From assembly GCA_030527825.1 (NCBI GenBank), contig JAUNAC010000001.1, positions 1,259,881 through 1,323,880 of the forward strand: 64,000 nt of DNA. The letters run 5' to 3'. The notes under the pieces are model-generated. The model ran no database searches and had not been told where the DNA came from. It worked only from the letters and a program-made list of their open reading frames with translations. The position numbers and the translations under genes are program-made. Positions 19,682-29,445 of this stretch are shown piece after piece (the first letter of the stretch is position 1; every line of letters starts with the position of its first letter). The stretch comes from Lautropia sp. GTDB lineage: Bacteria > Pseudomonadota > Gammaproteobacteria > Burkholderiales > Burkholderiaceae_E.

Positions 19682-20830
19682 ATGGTTGCTTCTGTCGTAC
19701 GTAAGGCGCTTGTCTGCTCCGCGGTGAGTTCATGCCTCGTTGGGACAGTAGCTTTGGCTGCCGATCCTGCTGTTCCTCATACCGGCGGTCTCCCAGGTTA
19801 TGAGGTTATCAAGGCGCCGGCGAGTATTGCCCGGCTCAAGCATGTCAGGCAGACGCTGGTCAAGCCCCCGTTTGTGCCTGAGCACAGTCTGACGCCGCCG
19901 AAGGCGCCGCGGGTGGTTCAGGTCGAGATGTTCATTGAAGAGAAGGAGATCGAGGTCGAGCCTGGTGTGTTTGTTTGGGCTTTTACCTTCAATGGCTCGG
20001 TGCCCGGTCCCATGATCATTGTTCATGAAGGGGATTATGTCGAGCTGACGCTGAAGAATCTGGCCAAGAACGAGCTGGTGCACAACATTGATTTCCATGC
20101 GTCGACGGGGGCGCTGGGGGCTGGTGATTTGACGCATGTGGCGCCCGGGCAGGAGGTGGTGATTCGCTGGAAGGCGGTCAAGCCGGGGACGTTCATTTAT
20201 CACTGTGCACCGGGTGGGCCGATGATTCCGTGGCATGTGGTGCATGGCATGAATGGCGCAGTGACCGTATTGCCGAAGAATGGGCTGCGTGACAAGAATG
20301 GCAAGTTGTTGACCTATGACAGGGCTTATTACATTGGTGAACAGGATTTTTACGTGCCGAAGGATGAGAAGGGGAATTACAGGCGCTACAGTTCACCCAG
20401 CGAGTCGATGGCTGATGATAAGGCGGTGATGGATGGTCTGATCCCGACGCATATTGTGTTCGGGGATCGTAAGGGCGCCTATACGGGCGAGCATGCGATG
20501 ACAGCGAAGGTGGGTGAGACGGTGATGTTTTATCACTCCCAGGCCAATCGCTATTCCTATCCTCATCTGATAGGCGGGCATGGCAACTATGTCTGGGAGC
20601 GTGGCAATCTGGCGGATCCTCCGACGACCAATCTGGAAACCTGGTCAATTGCCGCGGGTTCGGCTGGTGCTGCGATGTATACCTTCCGGCAGCCGGGGGT
20701 GTATGTGTATCTGAACCATAACCTGATTGAGGCGGTCAATCTGGGGGCGCTGGCTCAGGTGAAGGTGGATGGCAAGTGGGATAATGATCTGATGGAGCAG
20801 GTGGTTGCACCGCGTCCGTACAAGGAGTGA
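19682..20830 (+). CDS. nirK: Copper-containing nitrite reductase
   Basis: The 382-residue protein starts with a signal peptide ending about A-L-A-A-D, so it is exported. Two cupredoxin domains follow. Visible ligands are H-N-I-D-F-H-A (type 1 and type 2 copper histidines) and C-A-P-G-G-P-M-I-P-W-H-V-V-H-G-M (type 1 Cys, His and Met). The second domain has the later type 2 histidine. Length and spacing match NirK/AniA, which reduces nitrite to nitric oxide in the periplasm or at the outer membrane. A GAGGGG ribosome site precedes the ATG. Two FNR-type boxes upstream suggest anaerobic and NO-dependent control. It is first of four same-strand genes with copper-related products. No nirV or nor gene is in the window. 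Confidence 0.95.
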   Translation: MVASVVRKALVCSAVSSCLVGTVALAADPAVPHTGGLPGYEVIKAPASIARLKHVRQTLVKPPFVPEHSLTPPKAPRVVQVEMFIEEKEIEVEPGVFVWAFTFNGSVPGPMIIVHEGDYVELTLKNLAKNELVHNIDFHASTGALGAGDLTHVAPGQEVVIRWKAVKPGTFIYHCAPGGPMIPWHVVHGMNGAVTVLPKNGLRDKNGKLLTYDRAYYIGEQDFYVPKDEKGNYRRYSSPSESMADDKAVMDGLIPTHIVFGDRKGAYTGEHAMTAKVGETVMFYHSQANRYSYPHLIGGHGNYVWERGNLADPPTTNLETWSIAAGSAGAAMYTFRQPGVYVYLNHNLIEAVNLGALAQVKVDGKWDNDLMEQVVAPRPYKE

Positions 20831-20992
20831 TCCTGCTGGTGGTTCTGTGCAGCCCCGGTTTGTGTCCTGTGGCAAGGGATGTGATGTCTGTGTATGTCAT
20901 TGCCTGAAGGAGTGAGTGGTGGAGATGGGGGCAGCAGGCGATCAGCGGCTGCCCGTTCGATGCATGGATCCAGATCTCGGGAGAGGGGTGTT

Positions 20993-21724
20993 GTGTTGAA
21001 GCGGTGGATATGGGCGGCGGGTTTGGGGCTGCTGGTAGCAGGTGGTCATGGGGCAGTGGTTGCGCAGACGCCCGGTGAGGCAGTCACGCCGTCGTCGTCG
21101 GGGGCCGAGGTGCGGCAGCCCGAGATGGGACGTGCGATCCGGTTCGATCTCCAGAGTGTGAAGGGCAGGGTGACGCAGGATGCTTTCCCCGGGAAGTATC
21201 TGCTGCTGGCGATTGGTTATACCTCGTGTCCGGATATTTGCCCGACGACGCTGTTTGAATATGGCGAGGTGATGAAGGCGCTGAAGAACCCGGATGCGGT
21301 TGTGCCTGTTTTTGTGACGATTGATCCGGTCAATGATGATGCGAAGCGGCTGGATGCGTACGTGCGTTTTTTTGACGAGCGTATTGTGGGGTTGACCGGC
21401 AGCCTGAAAAACATCCGGGCGCTTTCAGATGAGCTGGGCGCGACGTTCGGCTATCGGCTGGATGGCAAGAAGCTGGAGGAACCGAAACCCGGCGTGCCGT
21501 ATTCGGTGTATCACAGCGCGTTGATCTATCTGATTTCCCCCGATCGCCATCTGGTGGATATTTATGACTATCAGACCGGGCCGGACGGATTGACCCAGTC
21601 GCTGGATGGCGTGCTGGGGACGCCCGCGAAGGGTTCTGGCAAGAAAGCGCCGGCCGATGGTGGGAAAGGGGGGAAGGAGGATCGTCCCAGTGGTGGATCA
21701 TGGTCGGCACCAAACCAGGCATGA
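20993..21724 (+). CDS. SCO1/SenC-family copper chaperone
   Basis: The protein has the SCO thioredoxin fold with the copper-binding C-P-D-I-C motif (in T-S-C-P-D-I-C-P-T-T) and the distal histidine in V-Y-H-S-A. These proteins deliver copper to the CuA site of oxidases or act as thiol reductants. The likely start is GTG 20993 (or TTG 20996), preceded by GAGAGGGG and followed by a hydrophobic signal/anchor (W-I-W-A-A-G-L-G-L-L-V-A-G-G). A more upstream ATG at 20894 would put 33 polar residues before the signal. Next to nirK, the partner is probably nitrite reductase or a terminal oxidase. The C-terminal tail is lysine/glycine-rich and of low complexity. Confidence 0.88.
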   Translation: MLKRWIWAAGLGLLVAGGHGAVVAQTPGEAVTPSSSGAEVRQPEMGRAIRFDLQSVKGRVTQDAFPGKYLLLAIGYTSCPDICPTTLFEYGEVMKALKNPDAVVPVFVTIDPVNDDAKRLDAYVRFFDERIVGLTGSLKNIRALSDELGATFGYRLDGKKLEEPKPGVPYSVYHSALIYLISPDRHLVDIYDYQTGPDGLTQSLDGVLGTPAKGSGKKAPADGGKGGKEDRPSGGSWSAPNQA

Positions 21725-21803
21725 TGTGTTGTTCAGCAGAGGGTTTTCCGTGCCTGTCTGGGGGTGGCAGCAAGGGGCTGCTTTGTTCACTGTAGGAGTT
21801 TTC

Positions 21804-22376
21804 ATGAAAAAGACGATTGCTTTCTCTGTTTCCATGTTGCTGGCAGCACCGGTGCTGCTGTATTCCGCGCCGGCGCAGGCTGCCGGAAAGGCTTCGCACA
21901 CGACATTGAGTCATTGTGTGATTCAGGAAGTGCTGCCGGGCAAGAACATGACGGGGGCGTTTGTGAATTTTCGGCATACGGGTCAGCCGGTGCAGGTGGA
22001 GCGTGTTGATGTGCCGGATGTGAGCGCCCGTGCGGAGCTGCACCAGATGACGATGAAGGATGGTGTGATGGAAATGGGGCCGCTGCAGGACACGACGCTG
22101 AAGGCGGGTGAGCGCGTGTTTCGCAAGGGGGGCGATCACATCATGCTGTTTGATATTGCCAGCCGTCCGCGGCTGGGGAGCAAGCACACGCTGACCGCGT
22201 TTTTCAGCGATGGTACGCAGGCCAGTTGCAAGGCCGTGGTGGCATCGGTGAAATCCGTGATGAAGGGCGCAGGGATGTCCGGTCGTGATCATGGCATGCA
22301 TGGGCACCACATGCATGCGGATGAGCACCAGCACATGGATCATCACGACATGGGGCATTCTTCGGACGGAAAATGA
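21804..22376 (+). CDS. PCuAC-family periplasmic copper chaperone with His/Met-rich tail
   Basis: ATG 21804 follows the ribosome site TAGGAG and opens a clear signal peptide (MKKTIAFSVSML... to A-Q-A-A). The mature part has the PCuAC copper site: H-Q-M, then M-E-M, then G-G-D-H-I-M-L-F. The last ~30 residues are dense in His and Met and probably bind extra copper. PCuAC proteins hold Cu(I) and hand it to oxidases with SCO proteins, and the two genes are adjacent here. The gene ends one base before the ATG of the next, so the pair is likely co-translated. The unspaced nirK-SCO-PCuAC order suggests a copper-loading set for nitrite reductase. Confidence 0.88.
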   Translation: MKKTIAFSVSMLLAAPVLLYSAPAQAAGKASHTTLSHCVIQEVLPGKNMTGAFVNFRHTGQPVQVERVDVPDVSARAELHQMTMKDGVMEMGPLQDTTLKAGERVFRKGGDHIMLFDIASRPRLGSKHTLTAFFSDGTQASCKAVVASVKSVMKGAGMSGRDHGMHGHHMHADEHQHMDHHDMGHSSDGK

Positions 22377-22377
22377 T

Positions 22378-23652
22378 ATGGGTCGCCGGCGGTTCATGCT
22401 GTCGGGGATGGGGGCTGCGCTGACCGTGGCGGCGCGGTCGGCAGGGGCATCGGGCGCCCTCGGGCAGGCGGCGGCCCTGTCTTCGCCTTTCCGCCAGGCG
22501 AGCGCTGGCTCAGAGGGACATCCCGGTTGGCATCGGGGGGGCGAGGGGCTGTATGCGCCTGCCCGCAATCTGTTTGTGGCAGACCGTTTCAGCAATTTCA
22601 TCAGCGTCACGGATATTGTCACAGGACAGCATCTGGCGACGCTGGATTTCGGGATGCGTCCGCAGGTGATGGAGCTGGCGCGCGATGATGCGATGATGGC
22701 GGTTGGTTCGCCTGAAGTGTCGGCAATCCATTTCATGAATCTGCGGACCGGGGCGCAGCGCCGGGTGGCGCTGCCTTCGCCTGTCTACCAGATTTTCTTT
22801 GTTCCGCAGAGTACGCTGGTCGCGGTCGGTCTGCGGGATCAGGTGGGCATGATCGACTACCGCGACTTTTCTGTGCGGATTTTTGCCAGGCGCTTTGATT
22901 CGCCCCGACGGGAGACGTTGCTGGATACGTTTTACTCGCTCCTGTTCAGTTCATTCAGCCGCTCCTTTTGGGTGCTGGATGAGGAAGCGCCGCGCATTTA
23001 TCACCGCCTTGCCGCGGATGACGGGCTGGAGGGGGCGTGGGAAACCGTTGACCTGTCGGGCTCGGTCAGCAGTGGTTCGGGGCTGGGGGTTGGGGTGGCC
23101 AGTCCGGAGGATGATCTTCTGGCCATGACGACGGACGATGGTTCTGAGGGGCTGGTGTATTTTCCTGATACGGGAAAGGTGCTGAGTACCGGACCGATGC
23201 GTACGTCGGGGACGACGAATGAGCCCATGATCATGCCTTATATCGATGTGTATTCGAAGCATGTCATTTTTGCTGACATGCAGGGGCATGTGGCATTGTT
23301 CGACCTGGCTGCCGGTGGTGGGCGACCGGAGCGTTTTGTTGTCGATTTCTCGCCACGTTTCATCCGCTCGGGCTGGCTGGAGCAGATCTGGATATTGGCT
23401 GGTGACCGGGGGCTGATGTTTCAGTCTTTCGGGGCGCGGAACGATCGGCAGACGCTGCGCTTTGTTCCCGAGGTGATGGATATCTGGGTAACGGGAGACA
23501 GCAAGACGGTGCTTTACTCCCTGGACGAAGGGGCGCCACTGGTCTATCGCTATGATCTGCGCAGTCGAGTGGCGTTGTCCCCGATCCGCATACGGGGGGT
23601 GTCGATGGCCCGTATGCTGCGCATGGGCAGTAATAACAGTATCTGTTATTGA
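22378..23652 (+). CDS. Secreted beta-propeller-like protein of unknown function, nirK cluster
   Basis: ATG 22378 nearly abuts the preceding stop. The product (424 residues) opens with M-G-R-R-R-F-M-L-S-G-M-G, close to a twin-arginine signal with an alanine-rich hydrophobic stretch, so export is likely. The mature part is a series of beta-rich blocks (for example L-Y-A-P-A-R-N-L-F-V-A-D-R-F, V-Y-Q-I-F-F-V-P, S-F-W-V-L-D-E-E-A-P) that suggest a propeller of six to eight blades. I see no cytochrome d1 ligands and no copper motif, and do not recognise the family. Co-transcription with nirK, SCO and PCuAC suggests a role in nitrite reductase maturation or electron delivery, but this is guilt by association. 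Confidence 0.65.
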   Translation: MGRRRFMLSGMGAALTVAARSAGASGALGQAAALSSPFRQASAGSEGHPGWHRGGEGLYAPARNLFVADRFSNFISVTDIVTGQHLATLDFGMRPQVMELARDDAMMAVGSPEVSAIHFMNLRTGAQRRVALPSPVYQIFFVPQSTLVAVGLRDQVGMIDYRDFSVRIFARRFDSPRRETLLDTFYSLLFSSFSRSFWVLDEEAPRIYHRLAADDGLEGAWETVDLSGSVSSGSGLGVGVASPEDDLLAMTTDDGSEGLVYFPDTGKVLSTGPMRTSGTTNEPMIMPYIDVYSKHVIFADMQGHVALFDLAAGGGRPERFVVDFSPRFIRSGWLEQIWILAGDRGLMFQSFGARNDRQTLRFVPEVMDIWVTGDSKTVLYSLDEGAPLVYRYDLRSRVALSPIRIRGVSMARMLRMGSNNSICY

Positions 23653-23653
23653 G

Positions 23654-24334
23654 TCAGGCGGCTGGCAGCCCGGCCAGCAGTGTCAGGATTTCGTGGGCGG
23701 AGTCGACTGTGTAATCAGCTTTCCAGGCATCCACGTCCGCGGGGTTGCAGTATCCGTAGCGGACAGCAATGGTGGTCATGTTCACGGCCTTGCCTGCCTG
23801 GATGTCACGCAGGTCGTCGCCGATGTAGACGCACTGGGGGCCGCTCAGGCCGGTTTCCTGCAGGGCGCGCTTCATGAGGTCTGGCCAGGGTTTGGGGCGT
23901 GGGGCCGAGTCGGCGCCGTAGGCGAGAACCAGGCGCTGGGATAGACCGAGCTGTTCGACCAGGAGCAGTACAAGATGTTCGAGTTTATTGGAGATGATGC
24001 CCCAGCGGATCTGGTGGCTGTCCAGCCAGTCCAGGAGCGCAGGGATGCCAGCGAACAGTTGGGTGTGTGCTGCGATGTTCTGTTCGTAGCGTTCCAGGAA
24101 CTCGGTGCGCAGGGCCGGGTAGTCCGGGTCGTCGATGGTGCTGCCCAGGCCGATATGCAGGAGTCCGCGTGAGCCGGTGGAGGCAAAGGGGCGGTATTCG
24201 GCCAGAGGCAGGGGTTTCAGACCGCGGGCATGGCGCATCTGGTTGACGGAGGCGGCGAGGTCGTCAGCCGTGTCGGCCAATGTGCCGTCCAGATCGAAGA
24301 AGACGGCGGCAGGCCGCGTCTGAAGCAGGGGCAT
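23654..24334 (-). CDS. gph: Phosphoglycolate phosphatase (HAD family)
   Basis: The 226-residue protein has all HAD motifs: F-F-D-L-D-G-T-L (nucleophile Asp), I-I-S-N-K, K-P-W-P-D-L and I-G-D-D-L-R-D-I. The alpha-helical cap after motif I is that of Gph-type enzymes, which hydrolyse 2-phosphoglycolate from DNA repair and oxygenase side reactions. Placement directly after ubiG on the same strand (10-bp gap) is the common proteobacterial order and strengthens the gph call. Its 3' end faces the nirK-cluster propeller gene with only one base between stops. Confidence 0.9.
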   Translation of the reverse strand: MPLLQTRPAAVFFDLDGTLADTADDLAASVNQMRHARGLKPLPLAEYRPFASTGSRGLLHIGLGSTIDDPDYPALRTEFLERYEQNIAAHTQLFAGIPALLDWLDSHQIRWGIISNKLEHLVLLLVEQLGLSQRLVLAYGADSAPRPKPWPDLMKRALQETGLSGPQCVYIGDDLRDIQAGKAVNMTTIAVRYGYCNPADVDAWKADYTVDSAHEILTLLAGLPAA

Positions 24335-24344
24335 GGATTAGATC

Positions 24345-25097
24345 CTAAAGAGGTTTGTGGAACGATGCCATGTAGTTGACGCTGACATCGTCGGGGGTCA
24401 GGCGGTATTGATGGGTGACGGGATTGTAGGTGAGTCCCATGAAGCCTTGCAGGTCAAGGGAGGACTGACGGGCCATTCGCCCCATTTCCGAGGGACGGAT
24501 GAATTTGGCGAAGCTGTGGGTGCCGCGTGGGAGCAGTTTGAGGATGTATTCGGCGCCGACGATGGCAAAGAGAAAGGACTTTGGGTTGCGGTTCAGGGTG
24601 GAGAAGAGTACGGTGCCGCCGGGTCTGGCCAGGGTGGCACAGGATTGGATGACAGCGGCCGGGTCCGGGACGTGTTCGAGCATTTCCATACAGACGACCA
24701 CGTCGAAATGCTCAGGCTGGCGGGCGGCCAGGGCCTCGACAGCGATTTTTTCGTAGGAGACGGATGCGCCGCTGTCCAGGGCGTGCAGTCGGGCGACCTG
24801 CAGCGATTTGTCAGCGAGGTCGATACCCAGGGTGGTTGCGCCGGCACCGGCCAGTGCTTCGGTGAGAATGCCGCCGCCGCAGCCGACATCCACCACCTGT
24901 TTGCCTGCCAGACTGCCACCGGCCTGCTGGATGATCCATTCCAGCCGCAGCGGGTTGATGTCGTGCAGCGGCTTGAACTCGCTGTCTGGATCCCACCAGC
25001 GGGAGGCCAGGGCCTGGAATTTGTCGAGTTCGGCCTGGTCAACATTGCCTGATGAGCTGCGGGTGTCGTGGTCGGCCGGGATGGGAGTGCTGGACAT
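24345..25097 (-). CDS. ubiG: Ubiquinone biosynthesis O-methyltransferase
   Basis: I set the start at the ATG at 25097 (MSSTPIPADHD..., 250 residues); a longer frame upstream adds low-complexity residues and crosses the ompA-like terminator. The protein matches UbiG: F-Q-A-L-A-S-R-W-W-D-P near the N-terminus, the SAM motif V-D-V-G-C-G-G-G, then C-M-E-M-L-E-H-V-P-D-P, and F-S-T-L-N-R-N-P-K-S. UbiG performs both O-methylations in ubiquinone synthesis and binds membranes. It probably forms an operon with gph. Confidence 0.95.
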   Translation of the reverse strand: MSSTPIPADHDTRSSSGNVDQAELDKFQALASRWWDPDSEFKPLHDINPLRLEWIIQQAGGSLAGKQVVDVGCGGGILTEALAGAGATTLGIDLADKSLQVARLHALDSGASVSYEKIAVEALAARQPEHFDVVVCMEMLEHVPDPAAVIQSCATLARPGGTVLFSTLNRNPKSFLFAIVGAEYILKLLPRGTHSFAKFIRPSEMGRMARQSSLDLQGFMGLTYNPVTHQYRLTPDDVSVNYMASFHKPL

Positions 25098-25178
25098 GAT
25101 GCGTGCACGGGGGATGGGAAGGAGATGCCCGATTTTAAGCATGTGCCGGCGCTTTGGGGGCGCAGTCGGGGCGGAAAC

Positions 25179-25209
25179 AAAAAAGCCATCATGACGGATC
25201 ATGATGGCT
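25179..25209 (-). terminator. Terminator downstream of the OmpA-like gene
   Basis: The 11-bp perfect stem AGCCATCATGA (25184-25194) pairs with 25199-25209 around the loop CGGA. On the minus strand it is followed by a T-rich run. A second, even more GC-rich 11-bp stem lies between it and the gene (25225-25250), also with a CGGA loop but no T tract. Confidence 0.85.
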
Positions 25210-25224
25210 CTGTGGCAGCACCCG

Positions 25225-25250
25225 CCGCAGCCTGCCGGAGCAGGCTGCGG
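25225..25250 (-). other. GC-rich hairpin just 3' of the OmpA-like gene
   Basis: A perfect 11-bp stem (25225-25235 with 25240-25250) with a CGGA tetraloop lies 22 bp after the stop codon. It lacks a T tract. It may protect the 3' end of the mRNA ahead of the true terminator at 25179-25209. Confidence 0.6.
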
Positions 25251-25272
25251 ACAGGTGTCTCCGTCCGAGGAC

Positions 25273-25935
25273 TTACTGCATGACCTGACGGCTGCCGACC
25301 ACTTCGATTTCCACGCGACGGTTTTTCGCGCGGCCATCCTTGGTCTTGTTGCTGGCAACCGGCTGGGCCTCGCCCTTGCCTTCGGTGTAGACGCGGCTCG
25401 CTTCGATACCTTTGCTGACCAGATAGGCCTTGACCGCTTCTGCACGGCGAACCGACAGACGCTGGTTGTAGGCATCCGGCCCGACGTTGTCGGTGTGGCC
25501 CACGGCAACGATCACTTCCAGGGCAACGCCATCGATCTGTTTGACGATGTCATCCAGTTTCTGTTTGCCCTCGTCCTTCAGCACAGCACGGTCGAAGCCG
25601 AAGAATGTATCGGCTGCGAAGGTGACTTTTTCGCTGGTCGGTTGAGGCGCAGGCGGCGGAGGTGGTGGTGGGGGTGGCGGCGGTGGTGGCGGCGGCGGCG
25701 GCGCTTTTGGCACCAGATCCGGATCACATTCCACGATGGCGTGTGAATTCTTGAATCCCCTGTCGTGGTAGCACTCGCCGAACTTGCCGGTTACCACGCC
25801 ACCGTCACGCGACGTGACGTAGCCGGTATCGTTCTGATCGGCTGTGACATCAGGGCCCTTTGCCCCGCTGCCTGTAGCGCAGGCGGCGAGCAGCGCTGTC
25901 GCAGCCAATGCGCCAAGCTTGACCGATTTCTTCAT
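25273..25935 (-). CDS. OmpA/Pal-type outer-membrane protein with long polyproline linker
   Basis: The 220-residue product starts with a signal peptide ending L-L-A-A-C, a plausible lipobox. A short ~55-residue domain with two cysteines follows. An almost pure proline run of about 18 residues (near residue 80) leads to an OmpA C-terminal peptidoglycan-binding domain (V-T-F-A-A-D-T-F-F-G-F-D ... G-H-T-D-N-V-G ... N-R-R-V-E-I-E). It anchors the outer membrane to the cell wall. Compared with classic OmpA the eight-stranded barrel is missing, so this is the short betaproteobacterial type. It is monocistronic, with its own terminator. Confidence 0.9.
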   Translation of the reverse strand: MKKSVKLGALAATALLAACATGSGAKGPDVTADQNDTGYVTSRDGGVVTGKFGECYHDRGFKNSHAIVECDPDLVPKAPPPPPPPPPPPPPPPPPAPQPTSEKVTFAADTFFGFDRAVLKDEGKQKLDDIVKQIDGVALEVIVAVGHTDNVGPDAYNQRLSVRRAEAVKAYLVSKGIEASRVYTEGKGEAQPVASNKTKDGRAKNRRVEIEVVGSRQVMQ

Positions 25936-26641
25936 GTTTCTCCTCTCGGTGAGACGACTCTCAGCTGAAAAACCAGCACCTTGACAAGGACTGACTGTGG
26001 CTTACCAGCATGTGACCCTGTGCAAAATGCAGTGAGCTTGCGTAAACACAGCTTCAGGCCTTGACCGCGGAGCTGCTTCATTACGAATACGCTTGGCCCA
26101 TTGTGCCATAGTGGCATCGCTGTCCGTATCGGCATGGGGCGCATCTGCGACGTCAGCGGGTTGATTTGTGGCTTGTGAGCAACATGTAGGGGGGAAGGGT
26201 ACCGGTTTGTGGGGAGAAAGTGGCATATGGCTGATGCATGTGATCCTGGGCAGGGTCGTGGCTCGCCTGGTTCCAGCGGGTGACCGCTGGTATGGGGCTG
26301 GGTAGCGAGACGGGTGTGCTGTCAGGCGCGGAGGTGTCGGATTCTTGCCGATGGGGATGCCGGCTTGGGGCGCTGCCGTGAGGAAAAGACGTGGATGGTT
26401 TAAAATTCAAAGGTTTAGCCAGTAGGTAGTATGGCCGGTCTGTCGGTTTGCTGCGCGGGATGGTTTTGCAGCGGTCGATCAGGCGCTTTGGGACCCTGGG
26501 GTGCACGGCCGCGGGGGGGTGCTGGAGGCTCCGCCTGGCCGGAGATTCCGCTTTGTCTGGCCTGGGTGTGCTCCCGGGTTTTTATTTGCGTGCGGTGGGG
26601 CCCTTCACTCAGGCGGGGTTGTGCGGCGCGTTCCGGATTTC
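25936..26641. other. Divergent intergenic region between the OmpA-like gene and gyrA
   Basis: This ~700-bp stretch carries promoters for both neighbours. The plus-strand frame extending upstream of gyrA and the small minus-strand frames (for example 26153-26506) have no domain features and are best treated as non-coding. No RNA gene is recognised. Confidence 0.5.
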
Positions 26642-29305
26642 ATGGATCAATTCGCCAAAGAAACGGTACCGATCAGTCTTGAGCAGGAAATGAAACGTTC
26701 CTTCCTGGATTACGCGATGAGCGTGATTGTGGGCAGGGCGTTGCCGGATGTGCGCGACGGGCTCAAGCCAGTGCATCGCCGGGTGCTCTATGCCATGCAC
26801 GAGCTGAACAATGTGTGGAACCGCCCCTATCTGAAGTCGGCGCGGGTCGTCGGCGATGTGATGGGTAAATACCATCCGCACGGTGATTCGGCCATCTATG
26901 ACACGGTGGTGCGGATGGCGCAGGATTTTTCGCTGCGCTACACGCTGGTCGACGGTCAGGGCAACTTTGGCTCGGTCGATGGTGATCCGCCTGCGGCAAT
27001 GCGTTATACGGAAATACGTCTGCGCAAGATTGCCGGCGAGATGGTGGCCGACATCGACAAGGATACCGTGGACTACGGCCCCAACTATGATGGTTCGACA
27101 TCCGAACCGATGGTGTTGCCGGCCAAGATTCCCAATCTGCTGATCAATGGCAGTACGGGGATTGCGGTGGCCATGGCCACGAACATCCCTCCGCACAATC
27201 TTCACGAGGTGGTGTCGGCGTGTCTGCTGCTGCTGGAGAATCCCGCTGCGACGATTGATGAGCTGATCGAGAAGATTCCGGCGCCCGATTTTCCCACCGG
27301 GGGGCTGATTTACGGCGTGGCCGGGGTGCGCGAAGGCTACCGCACCGGCCGTGGGCGGGTGGTGATGCGTGCCCGGACGCATATCGAGGATGTCGACCGG
27401 GGCGGAAACCGGCAGGCCATCATCGTAGACGAGATTCCCTATCAGGTGAACAAGGCCGTTCTGCAGCAGAAGATTGCCGAGCTGGTGAACGAGAAGAAGA
27501 TCGAGGGGATCTCCGACATTCGCGACGAGTCCGACAAGCAGGGCATGCGGGTCGTGATCGAGCTGAAGCGGGGTGAAAACGCCGATGTGGTGCTCAACAA
27601 TCTGTTCAAGCTAACCCAGCTGCAGGACAGTTTCGGCATCAATATGGTGGCGCTGGTGGATGGTCAGCCACGACTGCTGAATCTGAAGCAGGTGCTGGAG
27701 GCGTTTCTCGCGCATCGGCGTGAGGTGGTGACGCGGCGTACCGTCTACGAACTGAACCGGGCACGGGACCGCGGGCACCTGCTGGAGGGGTTGGCCGTGG
27801 CGGTGGTCAATGTTGATGAAATGATCGAGTTGATCAAGACGTCGCCAACGCCGCCGGTGGCCAAGGAGCGACTGCTGGCCCGTACCTGGGCAGCTGGCAT
27901 TGCTGCCGATATGGTGGCGCGGGCGGAGGGCGGTGCGGCGGCGTTGCGGCCGGCGGGCGTCGAGCCAGGGGCGGGGCTGCAGCCGGATGGGCGCTATCAG
28001 CTTTCCGAGGTCCAGGCCGGGGAAATCCTGCAGATGCGATTGCAGCGGCTGACGGGCCTGGAGCAGGAAAAGATCGTCACCGAGTATCGGGAGGTTGTCG
28101 AACGGATCCTGGATCTGCTGGATATCCTGGCTAAGCCGGCGCGGATTACTGCCATCATCCGGGATGAGCTGTTGGGTGTGGTGGATGAGTTTGGTCATCC
28201 GGAGAAGGACCCCCGCCGTTCGCAGATCGAGCTGAATGCCAGCGAGATTGATGTGGAGGATTTGATCACACCGCAGGATATGGTGGTGACACTTTCCCAT
28301 TCCGGTTACATCAAGTCGCAGCCGCTGTCGGAGTATCGGGCGCAGCGTCGGGGCGGGCGCGGCAAGCAGGCGGCCAGCACCAAAGAGGATGACTGGGTCG
28401 ATCAGCTGTTCATCGCCAATACGCACGATACGATTCTGTGTTTTTCGGATCGGGGGCGGGTGTACTGGATCAAGGTCTGGGAGGTGCCGCAGGGGTCGCG
28501 AGCTTCACGTGGCCGCCCCATTGTCAACATGTTCCCGCTGGCCGAGCAGGAAAAGATCACGGTGGTGCTCCCGGTCAAGACCTTCGATGACGAGCATTAC
28601 GTCTTCATGGCTACCCGCCAGGGTACGGTGAAGAAAACGGCGCTGTCGGATTTTTCGAACCCGCGCAAGGCCGGCATTATTGCCGTGGATCTGGATGAAG
28701 GGGATTATCTGGTCGGGGCAGCGGTCACGCATGGCGACCATGATGTCATGCTGTTTTCCGATGCGGGCAAAGCCGTGCGGTTCTCTGAAGGGGATGTCCG
28801 GGCCATGGGGCGCACGGCCCGCGGGGTACGTGGCATGGCACTGGAGGAAGGCCAGAGCGTCATTGCCATGCTGGTGGCCGATGACGAGCGCCGGTCCGTG
28901 TTGACGGCCACGGAGAATGGTTATGGCAAGCGCACCCCCCTGATCGAGCATACCCGGCATGGCCGGGGCACCAAGGGCATGATTGCCATCCAGACGTCCG
29001 AACGTAATGGGCGGATGGTGGCGGCGATTCTGGTGGATGCCAGTGACGAGATCATGCTGATCACCACGGGCGGCGTGCTGGTGCGCACGCGTGTTGATGA
29101 AATTCGGGAAATGGGCCGGGCGACGCAGGGCGTGACCCTGATCGGGGTGGAGGCAGGGGATACCCTGTCCCGCGTGCAGCGGGTGGTTGGCAGTGATTCC
29201 CCCGAGGTGCTGGCCGCGGTGGGTGAGGCAGAGGGGGCGGCTGGACGTGAGGCCGAGTCGAGTGGGGCCTCTTCCGGCGGGGAGGAGCCGGCGTCAGGAG
29301 GCTGA
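26642..29305 (+). CDS. gyrA: DNA gyrase subunit A
   Basis: ATG 26642 opens [11 protein letters not shown], the normal GyrA start; 47 upstream in-frame codons are not credible. The 887-residue protein has the catalytic tyrosine in A-A-M-R-Y-T-E (about residue 122). The quinolone region [10 protein letters not shown] carries Ser and Asp at the positions matching E. coli 83 and 87, the susceptible type. The GyrA box Q-R-R-G-G-R-G-K (about 28345) confirms gyrase over topoisomerase IV. The C-terminal tail is a low-complexity Glu/Gly/Ser segment. With GyrB it introduces negative supercoils. A GGGTCACG/CGTGACCC hairpin follows ~30 bp after the stop. Confidence 0.97.
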   Translation: MDQFAKETVPISLEQEMKRSFLDYAMSVIVGRALPDVRDGLKPVHRRVLYAMHELNNVWNRPYLKSARVVGDVMGKYHPHGDSAIYDTVVRMAQDFSLRYTLVDGQGNFGSVDGDPPAAMRYTEIRLRKIAGEMVADIDKDTVDYGPNYDGSTSEPMVLPAKIPNLLINGSTGIAVAMATNIPPHNLHEVVSACLLLLENPAATIDELIEKIPAPDFPTGGLIYGVAGVREGYRTGRGRVVMRARTHIEDVDRGGNRQAIIVDEIPYQVNKAVLQQKIAELVNEKKIEGISDIRDESDKQGMRVVIELKRGENADVVLNNLFKLTQLQDSFGINMVALVDGQPRLLNLKQVLEAFLAHRREVVTRRTVYELNRARDRGHLLEGLAVAVVNVDEMIELIKTSPTPPVAKERLLARTWAAGIAADMVARAEGGAAALRPAGVEPGAGLQPDGRYQLSEVQAGEILQMRLQRLTGLEQEKIVTEYREVVERILDLLDILAKPARITAIIRDELLGVVDEFGHPEKDPRRSQIELNASEIDVEDLITPQDMVVTLSHSGYIKSQPLSEYRAQRRGGRGKQAASTKEDDWVDQLFIANTHDTILCFSDRGRVYWIKVWEVPQGSRASRGRPIVNMFPLAEQEKITVVLPVKTFDDEHYVFMATRQGTVKKTALSDFSNPRKAGIIAVDLDEGDYLVGAAVTHGDHDVMLFSDAGKAVRFSEGDVRAMGRTARGVRGMALEEGQSVIAMLVADDERRSVLTATENGYGKRTPLIEHTRHGRGTKGMIAIQTSERNGRMVAAILVDASDEIMLITTGGVLVRTRVDEIREMGRATQGVTLIGVEAGDTLSRVQRVVGSDSPEVLAAVGEAEGAAGREAESSGASSGGEEPASGG

Positions 29306-29445
29306 TGGGCCAGATGCCGGCACGTCTGGGCGGGTCACGGGCCGCTGCAGGCGTGACCCGTGAGGGGGGGCAGGCAGTCGATCTGGGCTGTCTGCCCCTG
29401 GCAAAGCCGGGTTGATCCGGGCATGGGCTCGGGGGGGTTAGGCGA

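Noticed and set aside
21330..22736. Minus-strand open frame of 468 codons
   Set aside because: Shadow of SCO, PCuAC and propeller genes; low-complexity translation.
26153..26641. Small genes upstream of gyrA
   Set aside because: Open frames lack ribosome sites and protein-like composition; the gyrA start at 26642 is clear.
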